A DNA stretch of 7,438 nt from an uncultured Oscillospiraceae bacterium (GCA_900758315.1 CAAERF010000537.1:1-7438); one strand, 5' to 3'; counted from the stretch's first letter, positions 1 through 5,993 are shown. Notes: a model not told the origin generated them from the letters alone. Numbers and translations: made by a program.

Positions 1-45
1 AAGCAAGCTTTTCCGGGGCAAGGAAGCGAGTCGAGCCTCGTCTTC
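1..45. repeat. Intergenic repeat, copy 1 (left arm cut by window edge)
   Basis: This segment matches positions 178-222 at 43 of 45 bases; the only differences are the two bases at 5-6 (aa here, gg in the other copy). It holds the right arm (cttttccgggg) of a hairpin whose left arm would lie before the window, followed by a second small inverted repeat (gaagcgag ... ctcg-t-cttc). No coding signal was seen. It looks like a dispersed, structured intergenic repeat; whether it is repeated across the genome cannot be seen here. Confidence 0.7.
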
Positions 46-60
46 CGCTCCATGTTTATG

Positions 61-97
61 AACCTGGTACCACACACGGTGCCAGGTTTGTTTTTTT
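61..97 (+). terminator. Rho-independent terminator of a gene left of the window
   Basis: An 11-bp stem (61-71 with 78-88, one G-T wobble) closes a 6-base loop (acacac) and runs straight into a T-rich tract (87-97, one G). The T tract lies only on the plus-strand side, so it should end transcription arriving from the left, from a gene outside this window. Confidence 0.75.
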
Positions 98-124
98 GCA
101 AGGCAGAACTCGCAACCTCCACCC

Positions 125-150
125 AAAATCCGCCAGTAGGGCGGATTTTT
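125..150. terminator. Perfect 10-bp hairpin with A and T tracts, possible bidirectional terminator
   Basis: aaaatccgcc (125-134) pairs perfectly with ggcggatttt (140-149) around the loop agtag. The A run on the left and T run on the right would let it act on either strand. It sits in a cluster of hairpins and may be part of a mobile or dispersed repeat rather than a dedicated terminator, since another terminator lies only about 30 bases upstream. Confidence 0.55.
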
Positions 151-169
151 GCAGTCAGAGGTACCGGGC

Positions 170-195
170 CCCCGGAAAAGCGGGCTTTTCCGGGG
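170..195. repeat. Perfect 11-bp stem-loop in intergenic repeat
   Basis: ccccggaaaag (170-180) pairs with cttttccgggg (185-195) around a 4-base loop. It overlaps the left end of the second 45-bp repeat copy, so the repeat unit includes this hairpin. There is no T tract after it, so it is not a classical terminator. The arm ttttccgggg recurs in the hairpin at 6318-6359. Confidence 0.7.
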
Positions 196-222
196 CAAGG
201 AAGCGAGTCGAGCCTCGTCTTC
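178..222. repeat. Intergenic repeat, copy 2
   Basis: Second copy of the repeat at 1-45, 177 bp away, same orientation, 43 of 45 bases identical. It contains the right half of the 170-195 hairpin and a smaller inverted repeat (gaagcgag at about 199-206 against ctcg-t-cttc ending at 222). Sequences on the right side of the two copies are unrelated, so this is a short dispersed repeat and not a 177-bp tandem repeat. Confidence 0.7.
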
Positions 223-246
223 GGCGTCGCGGATTCCAGATCGCTC

Positions 247-270
247 GGGGCAATTTTGAAAAATTACCCC
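247..270. repeat. Imperfect hairpin in intergenic cluster
   Basis: ggggcaatttt (247-257) is complementary to aaaattacccc (260-270) except for one C-A mismatch, with a very short turn. It is one of four hairpins packed within 125-330. No T tract follows. Confidence 0.5.
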
Positions 271-297
271 TCATTCCTTCCATCGCTCCGCCTTCCT

Positions 298-330
298 CCA
301 ATCGAAGCCCAGCGCAGCGGGTTCGATTGG
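298..330. repeat. Long hairpin in intergenic cluster
   Basis: ccaatcgaa (298-306) pairs perfectly with ttcgattgg (322-330). After a bulged G307, ccc (308-310) pairs with ggg (319-321), leaving an 8-base loop. It is the last strong structure of the palindromic cluster. The remaining stretch from 331 to about 438 contains only weak short inverted repeats (for example gcgct 415-419 with agcgc 434-438) and no gene that I can support. Confidence 0.6.
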
Positions 331-438
331 ATTCTGAGGAACCCATACACTTGCGTCTTTGATTGGAAACACTGCCTGACCTGTTAGGTTCTACCTGCAC
401 TGATAAAAAAGCTGGCGCTGCATTCCTGCTGGTAGCGC

Positions 439-474
439 AAAAAACCGCCGTCCTGTTTTGAGGACAGCGGTTTT
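439..474 (-). terminator. Terminator of the minus-strand operon
   Basis: aaaaccgc (441-448) pairs with gcggtttt (467-474) and gtcct (450-454) with aggac (461-465), with one C-A mismatch between them and loop gttttg. On the minus strand the stem is followed by a run of six T (439-444). It lies 12 bases past the stop codon of the small membrane protein gene, so it should end the three-gene operon. A T run on the plus side (471-480) means it could also work in the other direction. Confidence 0.85.
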
Positions 475-486
475 CTTTCTTATGTG

Positions 487-792
487 TTAATCCTGTTTCG
501 GTTCCGTGTCAGTGATCTGAGCGCCGGACGGAGTTTCAGCATCCTCCTTGATCTCCAGCACGTCGGACTCCACTTCCTTGTTGCGGTTTTCGTCAATACC
601 CAGCTTTTCGCTGACCTTCTTCTTGGCGCGGCGCCAGTAGATACCGGCCACGGCGCCCACGGCGATGACCACGCCGGCGATGGCCTGAATGGTGTAGGTC
701 ATGACCGAGGGGTCGATATAGGCGAAGGCGTAGCTGGACAGCATGACTGCCGTACACAGGGTCAGAGAGAGAATGGATAACAGCTTTTTCAT
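487..792 (-). CDS. Small AYIDP-motif membrane protein, last gene of the operon
   Basis: A 101-residue protein of unknown biochemical function. Residues 1-24 look like a signal peptide or first membrane segment (MKKLLSIL..., ending AFA). This is followed directly by YIDPS (25-29) and a second hydrophobic segment (about 33-51), then a positive stop-transfer stretch (WRRAKKK) and an acidic, probably cytosolic tail. The motif resembles the AYIDPGTGS motif that I know from small membrane proteins in Gram-positive bacteria; its role is unknown to me. I chose the ATG at 790-792 because AAAAGGAG (about 801-809) precedes it and a hydrophobic leader follows. The longer reading frame back to 936 would overlap the upstream gene and add a non-hydrophobic tail. 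It lies 82 bp after the fusion gene with no visible terminator between, so co-transcription is likely. Confidence 0.8.
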   Translation of the reverse strand: MKKLLSILSLTLCTAVMLSSYAFAYIDPSVMTYTIQAIAGVVIAVGAVAGIYWRRAKKKVSEKLGIDENRNKEVESDVLEIKEDAETPSGAQITDTEPKQD

Positions 793-874
793 GGTAATTC
801 GCTCCTTTTTTTCGTATTTCGTTAGAGGAGGGTGGTGTTTCATATACACGCGCGCTCCATTTCCCGCTTCACGG

Positions 875-2971
875 TTAGTTCCGGTTCTGAATCTTCTCCT
901 GGAGGGACTGGAGGATATACTTGCCGCCGATCTCACCGCTGTGTCCGAAGTTGGGCATCAGCTCGGTCACCAGACGGTCGATTTTCTCCCGATAGGTGTC
1001 GGAGTCAGCCAGCAGCTCTGCCACCGCATGTCCCGCCGTATCCACCTTGTCCAGATCCACGCTCCGGCCCAGATCGTCCCGGAGGGTAATATCCAGCGGC
1101 TCCATACCCAACTCCTTGTAGTTGGGGTTCATCACCTTCATGGGGGTGTTGATGAACAGGGAGGGCTTCAGGGTGGTGAAGGAGAACTCCATGGCGATGG
1201 TGGACCAGTCGGTGATCAACAGGTCGGACTGATACACCGTGTCCCCGGAGGAGAAGTCGGTCTGGAACTCGAAGTCACCTGCCGCCAGATCGTCCCGGTG
1301 ACGGCCCTCAAAGGCCTCCACCTTCTGGGGGTAGCGCTTGAGCCACTCGGGATGGGGCCGCAGAATGACCCGGTAGCCCTTGTGGACCAGCTGCTCCAGC
1401 AGAGGATCGATGCAGGAGTCCATGATGTTGTCCTTCTGCCAGGAGGGGGCGATGAGGACCTGAGGCTGCTCGTGAGGCGTGTGGTCCATCTGCTCATAGG
1501 CCGCCCGCAGGTGCTCGATGACCCCGTAGCCGGTGTCGATGAGCTTCTTCTCCGGCAGACCCTTCATGGCCTCTCTGGCCCGGATCTCCTTCATCTGGAC
1601 GGGACCGGAGCAGAAGATGGTGTCGTAGTGGTCCAGGGCCTCCTCACGCAGCACCATGTGGGTGCTGGCGAAGCCGTGGAACAGGTAGATGTACTCAATG
1701 TCCTTCTTGATGTAGCTGCGCTTGATGTGGAAGGTCTCGATGTCCGGCATGGTCATCAGGACAATGTCCGCCTCCATCTTCATCATCAGGGTGATCAGCC
1801 GCTTTTCACCGATGTAGTAGGGCTTGATGCGGGGTTCCCGCTCCGCGATGCCGAAGATCTGATCGTCCGGATCGCTGGTGATGTAGTGGATCACCAGGTT
1901 GGAGTGGGAGAGCAGATAGTCGATGGTGTCCTGAAAGTACTTGTAAAAGCCGCTCTTCTCCGAGTAAAAGACCACGTGCTTGTTGACGATGGAGAAAAAG
2001 CGCTTGTAATCCGCCTTTTCCCGCTTGGCGTCGGGATCGTGGGAGAGCAGCTTTTTCTTGCCGCCCAGATTTTCCAGTTCTGCCAGGGCACGCTTGCTCT
2101 GCTCCAGCGCCTCATAGTTGATGTGCTTTTTGGGGTTGATGATGACGTTGAGGAGGAACTGCTGGAGGATGGTGAACAGGTTGGAGAAGATCCAGTACAG
2201 GCCCACACCGGCGGGGACGAAGAAGCCCAGGAACAGGGCGATGCCCACGGACAGGAGGGTGGTGCCCAGCTGGCCCGCCAGACCCTGTTCGGCCTGGAGG
2301 GGATTCATCCGGTTCTGGGACAGGCACAGGGCGAAGGCCGCCAGACCTGCCGCGATGGGGACCAGCAGCGCCAGACCGCCGGCAGTTGCGGGGATATCGC
2401 CCAGATTCAGGCCCAGGAAGTGGAGGTTCAGGGCGTTGATCTGGTCCATGAGGCCGGCGGTCATACCGGGGACAGCCTGGAAGGCGGCGTCGTACTGGCC
2501 GGACTGGATGGCCTGGACCACAGTGAGCTGGACCGAGCCGGCGTCCACGTCACAGCCGGTGAGCTGGCCGGTCAGCTGAACCAGAGCGGCGGCCAGGGAA
2601 TCGGACACGTGGAAGATGTTGTTCAGGGGATGGTAGATGACCTGAATCAGGCCGATCAGCAGGATCAGCTGGATAAAGGTGGGGATCAGGTTGGCAAAGG
2701 CGTTGTACTTCTCCCGTTTGTACAGCTTTTGGGTCTCCTCGGCGATCCGGTCCCGGTCCCCGATGAAGTTGGCCTTGATGTGGTTCAGTTCAGGGGTCAG
2801 CCTGACGATCTTGATGCCGTTGTTCTGGACCCAGATGGCCACCGGCAGCAGGATCACCTTGGTGACCAGGGTGAAGAGCAGGATGGCCAGGGCGTAGTTG
2901 CCCACCACGTGGTAGCAGAAATACATCACATAGCCCAGCGGTATGCCGAGCCAGTCCATGATTGCGCTCAT
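875..2971 (-). CDS. YidC/Oxa1 membrane insertase fused to CDP-glycerol glycerophosphotransferase (TagB/TagF family)
   Basis: A 698-residue two-domain protein in one open frame. Residues 1-279 form a YidC/Oxa1/SpoIIIJ-type core. TM1 (about 25-48) contains TLVTKVILLPVAI; a charged cytosolic hairpin (49-93) follows; TM2 is about 95-117, TM3 195-217, and TM4-TM5 235-277 with the family-typical FFVPAGVGLYWIFSNL. Lys38 sits where Gram-positive YidC has its groove arginine. About 75 residues separate TM2 and TM3, longer than usual. A charged linker (280-320) leads to a complete glycerophosphotransferase domain (about 321-695): FHG (431-433), SGPVQMKEI (455-463), LIAPSW (506-511), RPHPEW (538-543) and LITDWSTIAMEF (585-596). 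These correspond to the family's WHG, APTWR, HP and ITDYSS motifs. Family knowledge: TagF-type enzymes move glycerol-3-phosphate from CDP-glycerol to teichoic acid chains. The YidC C-tail is cytosolic, so the placement fits. It starts 20 bp after the upstream stop, with GGGAG 11 bases before ATG. Gram-positive YidC is usually about 210-290 aa, so this is probably not the housekeeping copy. Whether the YidC part still inserts proteins is unknown. Confidence 0.9.
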   Translation of the reverse strand: MSAIMDWLGIPLGYVMYFCYHVVGNYALAILLFTLVTKVILLPVAIWVQNNGIKIVRLTPELNHIKANFIGDRDRIAEETQKLYKREKYNAFANLIPTFIQLILLIGLIQVIYHPLNNIFHVSDSLAAALVQLTGQLTGCDVDAGSVQLTVVQAIQSGQYDAAFQAVPGMTAGLMDQINALNLHFLGLNLGDIPATAGGLALLVPIAAGLAAFALCLSQNRMNPLQAEQGLAGQLGTTLLSVGIALFLGFFVPAGVGLYWIFSNLFTILQQFLLNVIINPKKHINYEALEQSKRALAELENLGGKKKLLSHDPDAKREKADYKRFFSIVNKHVVFYSEKSGFYKYFQDTIDYLLSHSNLVIHYITSDPDDQIFGIAEREPRIKPYYIGEKRLITLMMKMEADIVLMTMPDIETFHIKRSYIKKDIEYIYLFHGFASTHMVLREEALDHYDTIFCSGPVQMKEIRAREAMKGLPEKKLIDTGYGVIEHLRAAYEQMDHTPHEQPQVLIAPSWQKDNIMDSCIDPLLEQLVHKGYRVILRPHPEWLKRYPQKVEAFEGRHRDDLAAGDFEFQTDFSSGDTVYQSDLLITDWSTIAMEFSFTTLKPSLFINTPMKVMNPNYKELGMEPLDITLRDDLGRSVDLDKVDTAGHAVAELLADSDTYREKIDRLVTELMPNFGHSGEIGGKYILQSLQEKIQNRN

Positions 2972-2991
2972 TTTGGTTGTTGCTCCCTTCT

Positions 2992-5085
2992 TTAATCTGC
3001 CACGCTGATCACCAGAGTGGTGGCTTTTATGGTCTGCATCCGGGTGCCGGCATCTTTTTCTTCCTCACGCTCTGGGATGTCGGTATAAGTGAAATCGATG
3101 GTCAATTGATTGTCCTTCAACGCGGTAACCGGCACCTGGAAGGCAATTTCCTTCTTCTTATCGTACTGCTTGGTCAAGTCGTCCTCAAAGACGGTCTCCC
3201 CATTCACGGAGACCACCAGATGGCTCTCGTTGATGACGGAGGAGAAGCCCATTGCGACCTGCAAATTGCCGTGCTCCGGCGGGTCGGCGATGGGAATCAC
3301 CATCTGCGCGTAACGGCCTTCCATATGGGTGGTTACATTGGTGGCGTCCCGGAAGCCGCGGGTGCAGTAGACGTTGGCAGTGGCCTTGTTGCCGGCGAAG
3401 GAGAGCTCGGTGCCCAGCTGGTAATCGGTGGCGTCAGCGGCACTGGTGACCTCATACTGGTTTACCAGGTTCAGGGCATCCGTATCCGATGCGTGGCCGG
3501 TGGTCTCATATTCACCGGTAATACAGCTGGCATTGCTGCCGATATTGAGATAATATTTGCGGACGCGGGAGGTGCCCTCTTGGATGTCAGTGAGTGTGAG
3601 CCCGGAGCCGACTTTGGATGAGTCGCCGCCGGCGATGGCGGCAATGGTGGCGGGCACATCCAAGAAAGAGATCGGCGCATCGCTCACCGTGTAAGCTCCG
3701 GTGGAACCGGCGGGCTTGTACAGGCAGGCGGGGTATTGGCATTTGCCCTTATCTCCGTGGTCACCGATAATCAGAATGTTGGATTTGTCGTAGACTCCGC
3801 TTTCCTGCAGGTCCTCCAGCATGTCCCGGAGAATGTGGAATACGCCCTTCACCTGACGGCGCAGGGAGGTGGTGGTGTTTTTCCGGGTGCCGGCGGAGGT
3901 CAGAGTGTACTTCTCGTGAGCGCCCATCAGGTGATAGAGCCGGAAGCACTTGTTCTCGCTGGTGTAGGTAAAACCACCGTTGTCCTGGTAGTTTTTATAG
4001 AGCTTGGCATCATCCAGGGTGTACTCCCGGTCCGCTTTATATTTGTCGAAGTCGCCGGTGTACATCCAGAAGCGCCACTTGAGGAAATGAGGGCTGTACT
4101 TGTACAGCGTGAGCTTGTACATCTTCTTGATCAGGCCGAAGGAATTTCCCACGCTGCTGGCGGACATCTCCAGATTATCCACCACATCCTGAGCGGACTG
4201 GCTGACGAATTTGGACTCAGTGAACAGGCGGGTGTCGTAACCTGCGCTGTCCAAGTCGTTAAAAACGGTCTGTTGTTTCCAAATGGTATCAATATATTCG
4301 GAATAGGTGCTTGTCATGGTGCGGGGAAGGCCGCTGAGCAGAAGCGGCATGGCCACTTGCGTCCGGGCACCGGTGGCCAGGGCATTATCATAGCAGGTAA
4401 ACCCCTGAAGCGTATCCTTATAATCCGGGTTCTCCGAAATAAACTGCTGCCAGTAGATTTCGTCCAGAGTGTCCACCACAAAGACGATGGTGTTCTCCTC
4501 CTTGGACAGGTCGTAGATGCCGTCAGTGGTGAGGGTGGCGCTCTCAGTGACCTTGGGGTAGTTCACGTAGGAGACCACCAGGGAGGCGCCCTGCATGAGG
4601 ATCAGGGCACAGGAGAGGAACATCAGCACCGGGCGCATCTTTTTGTCCTTGAGCACCAGCATGAGGACCAGGGGCAGGGCGATGCACACCACCCACACGA
4701 TGGTGTTCATCACGCCGTAGCCGGTGTAGGCGCTCCAATCCACGGCGGTACCGTTGAGGGTGCCGTAGTCCTTGTTCATAAAGCTGCCCTGGACGTACAG
4801 GCCCAGCAGGCCGCCGAACATCAGAGCCATATAGATGTTGTGAAGCTTTCCGCGCAGGAGAGTACCCAGCAGGGTGCCGCAGGCGAAGAGGATCAGGGCC
4901 ATCACGGCCACGCTGGGCAGAATATCCTGGAGGGTGAACCAGAGCTCTTCGTAGTTATTGAAGAACAGGTCCAGCGGTCCAAAGAAGCAGAGGGTGAAAG
5001 CCAGGGCGGCGGAGACGATGGCGGCAAAGCCAAACCGACGCTTCCAGCCACCGGTGGACTGTTTGACAGGTTGTGCGTTTTCCAT
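2992..5085 (-). CDS. Membrane-anchored sulfatase/alkaline-phosphatase superfamily protein, LTA-synthase-like layout
   Basis: A 697-residue protein. Five predicted membrane segments (about 17-36, 53-75, 83-101, 125-146, 150-172) precede an extracytoplasmic catalytic domain (about 198-485). Likely metal and catalytic residues of the superfamily are Asp205 (NTIVFVVDTLD), Thr242 as nucleophile candidate (GARTQVAMPLLLSG), His390 (HLMGAHEKY) and Asp442-His443 (IIGDHGD). The remaining ~200 residues (500-697) look beta-rich, probably an added extracytoplasmic binding domain. Family members cleave or transfer phosphate or sulfate esters; LTA synthases build polyglycerol-phosphate from phosphatidylglycerol. 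The membrane layout and the downstream glycerophosphotransferase favour a phosphoglycerol transferase or hydrolase acting on a surface polymer. Sulfatase or phosphoethanolamine transferase activity is not excluded. First gene of the operon. AGGAAAGGA (5097-5105) precedes the ATG by about 11 bases, rather long. Its stop is 20 bp from the next start, so the genes are co-transcribed. Confidence 0.85.
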   Translation of the reverse strand: MENAQPVKQSTGGWKRRFGFAAIVSAALAFTLCFFGPLDLFFNNYEELWFTLQDILPSVAVMALILFACGTLLGTLLRGKLHNIYMALMFGGLLGLYVQGSFMNKDYGTLNGTAVDWSAYTGYGVMNTIVWVVCIALPLVLMLVLKDKKMRPVLMFLSCALILMQGASLVVSYVNYPKVTESATLTTDGIYDLSKEENTIVFVVDTLDEIYWQQFISENPDYKDTLQGFTCYDNALATGARTQVAMPLLLSGLPRTMTSTYSEYIDTIWKQQTVFNDLDSAGYDTRLFTESKFVSQSAQDVVDNLEMSASSVGNSFGLIKKMYKLTLYKYSPHFLKWRFWMYTGDFDKYKADREYTLDDAKLYKNYQDNGGFTYTSENKCFRLYHLMGAHEKYTLTSAGTRKNTTTSLRRQVKGVFHILRDMLEDLQESGVYDKSNILIIGDHGDKGKCQYPACLYKPAGSTGAYTVSDAPISFLDVPATIAAIAGGDSSKVGSGLTLTDIQEGTSRVRKYYLNIGSNASCITGEYETTGHASDTDALNLVNQYEVTSAADATDYQLGTELSFAGNKATANVYCTRGFRDATNVTTHMEGRYAQMVIPIADPPEHGNLQVAMGFSSVINESHLVVSVNGETVFEDDLTKQYDKKKEIAFQVPVTALKDNQLTIDFTYTDIPEREEEKDAGTRMQTIKATTLVISVAD

Positions 5086-5114
5086 TGACTCAAAAATCCT
5101 TTCCTAAAAGATAG

Positions 5115-5134
5115 CATCCGGGGTAGGCCGGATG
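5115..5134 (-). promoter_or_regulatory. Stem-loop in the operon leader
   Basis: catccgg (5115-5121) pairs perfectly with ccggatg (5128-5134) around a 6-base loop. On the minus strand it lies between the predicted start of transcription (about 5163) and the ribosome binding site (5097-5105) of the first operon gene. The next four bases downstream are followed by a short T run (four T), too weak to call a terminator. It may stabilise the leader or affect translation. Confidence 0.45.
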
Positions 5135-5169
5135 ATAGATGGAGCATATTGTATCTATTCTAAATGCTC

Positions 5170-5198
5170 ATTCTAACACGATGTGGGGCAGTTTTCAA
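5170..5198 (-). promoter_or_regulatory. Extended -10 sigma-A-type promoter of the surface-polymer operon
   Basis: Reading on the minus strand: TTGAAA (5198-5193), 17-base spacer, TAGAAT (5175-5170), with TG one base before the -10 (TGtTAGAAT). Five of six bases match each consensus hexamer. Transcription should begin near 5163, giving a leader of about 78 bases before the ATG at 5085. A second, weaker -10 candidate (TACAAT) lies closer to the gene. A 7-bp inverted repeat (cattttc 5199-5205 with gaaaatg 5211-5217) abuts the -35 and could be an operator. Confidence 0.75.
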
Positions 5199-5241
5199 CA
5201 TTTTCACCAGGAAAATGATAGGGAAAGCGGCGGGAAGTGGC

Positions 5242-5281
5242 AAAAAAGTGCCCCACAGCGGTTCTGAGACACTGTGGGACA
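5242..5281 (-). terminator. Terminator of the CarD-family gene
   Basis: cccacag (5252-5258) pairs with ctgtggg (5272-5278), with two further outer pairs after one C-A mismatch. On the minus strand the stem is followed closely by six T (5247-5242). It lies 31 bases past the CarD stop and before the operon promoter, so it separates the two transcription units. Confidence 0.8.
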
Positions 5282-5312
5282 GCTGAGCGCTCCCGATGAA
5301 CTGGGGCGCGGG

Positions 5313-5801
5313 TCAGGGATTCAGTTTTTCGGAGATATAGGCCTGGACCTGATCCAGTTCGATCTCCAGGGCGGTGGCCAGCTCACCGAAGAGGAGCAGC
5401 TCCGCCTTCTTCAGCAGGGTCGAGTCGTTGAGACTGGTTTTCTTGCCCTGCTTGGCCCGCTTGATCTGCTCAAAGTACAGGCTCTTGGTCAGGCTGGCCA
5501 GCTGCAGGCTGTCGCCGGACTTGAGGATTTCGGTGCTGCGCTGCTTCTGGTCGTTGAAGTTGAGGAATTTGATCGGATCCACACCGGGCAGCGAGTCAAT
5601 TAACGACAGCGCGTCCTCCCGGCTCATCACAGGGCGGATTTTCACCTTGCCATTGTCCCGGGGGGTGTAGAATGTTGCGTCCTTCATGTACAGCGGGCAG
5701 AGTATGTAGTAGACACCCGACAGTCCGTCCAGCTCGGTCTCACCGTCTACCCGGCACACGCCGGCTGTCTCATGCATGATCAGGTCGCCCTCTTTCAGCA
5801 T
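5313..5801 (-). CDS. CarD-family transcriptional regulator
   Basis: A 162-residue protein matching the length of CarD/CdnL regulators, which bind the RNA polymerase beta subunit and alter promoter opening. The N-terminal Tudor-like RNA-polymerase-interacting domain (about 1-60) reads MLKEGDLIMHETAGVCRVDG and continues with YYILCPLY and TFYTPRDN. The helical C-terminal domain (about 75-160) keeps the family pattern, for example KSGDSLQLASLTKSLYFEQ and ELLLFGELATALEIE. By my alignment from memory, Phe82 stands where mycobacterial CarD has the DNA-wedge tryptophan. AAAAGGGGGA lies about 7 bases before the ATG at 5801. It is a monocistronic unit with its own promoter and terminator, so a functional link to the downstream operon is not shown by the sequence. 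It is not the TRCF/Mfd helicase, being far too short. Confidence 0.88.
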   Translation of the reverse strand: MLKEGDLIMHETAGVCRVDGETELDGLSGVYYILCPLYMKDATFYTPRDNGKVKIRPVMSREDALSLIDSLPGVDPIKFLNFNDQKQRSTEILKSGDSLQLASLTKSLYFEQIKRAKQGKKTSLNDSTLLKKAELLLFGELATALEIELDQVQAYISEKLNP

Positions 5802-5848
5802 TATGGTTCCCCCTTTTCCAGTCGTGTAGGTATAACTTTCCTCAATCT

Positions 5849-5877
5849 ATTATATCATAAAAGAGGGGAATTTATAA
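5849..5877 (-). promoter_or_regulatory. Extended -10 promoter of the CarD-family gene
   Basis: On the minus strand TATAAT (5854-5849) is a perfect -10 preceded by TGA (TGaTATAAT, an extended -10). TTATAA (5877-5872) is a weak -35 candidate at 17 bases. The start of transcription should be near 5842, giving a leader of about 40 bases. The surrounding DNA (5820-6000) is much more AT-rich than the genes. Confidence 0.7.
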
Positions 5878-5963
5878 GAGCCGTGAATTAGATATTTTGA
5901 CCAAAAATAAGCCGTAAAACCATGGGCAAAAGAGACAAAAATTGCTTTTTCTCACAAAAAGTT

Positions 5964-5993
5964 CTTACATGACCGGCGGCAAAACGGTAAAAT
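5964..5993 (+). promoter_or_regulatory. Candidate promoter of the 79-aa protein gene
   Basis: CTTACA (5964-5969), an 18-base spacer and TAAAAT (5988-5993) form a plausible plus-strand promoter about 65 bases before the ATG at 6058. The -10 matches five of six bases and the -35 four of six. Nothing else in 5881-6000 is clearly better. Confidence 0.4.

Noticed and set aside
52..387. Plus-strand 111-aa open frame (and overlapping frames on both strands) in the left intergenic region
   Set aside because: It runs through a terminator, several palindromes and a repeat copy, has no good ribosome binding site and shows no recognisable domain; most likely a chance frame in a structured repeat.
1..480. 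CRISPR array or tRNA in the repeat-rich left end
   Set aside because: Only two repeat copies with no regular spacing or spacers, and no cloverleaf-like T-loop/anticodon arrangement was found.
793..936. Upstream extension of the small membrane protein to 149 aa
   Set aside because: It would overlap the fusion gene's end, and the good ribosome binding site and hydrophobic leader both fit the ATG at 792.
2010..2135. Possibility that the fusion is two genes joined by a sequencing error
   Set aside because: The linker is in frame, charged and helix-like, with no ribosome binding site plus start pattern at the domain junction; cannot be fully excluded without homologues or reads.
743..2995. Plus-strand 750-aa open frame opposite the fusion gene
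   Set aside because: It is the antisense shadow of a GC-rich gene; its product is biased to Val, Gln, His, Asp and Gly, with no domain, whereas the minus strand encodes clear YidC and TagF motifs.
3736..5088. Plus-strand 450-aa open frame opposite the AlkP-fold gene
   Set aside because: Same low-complexity shadow composition, and the minus strand carries the catalytic motifs.
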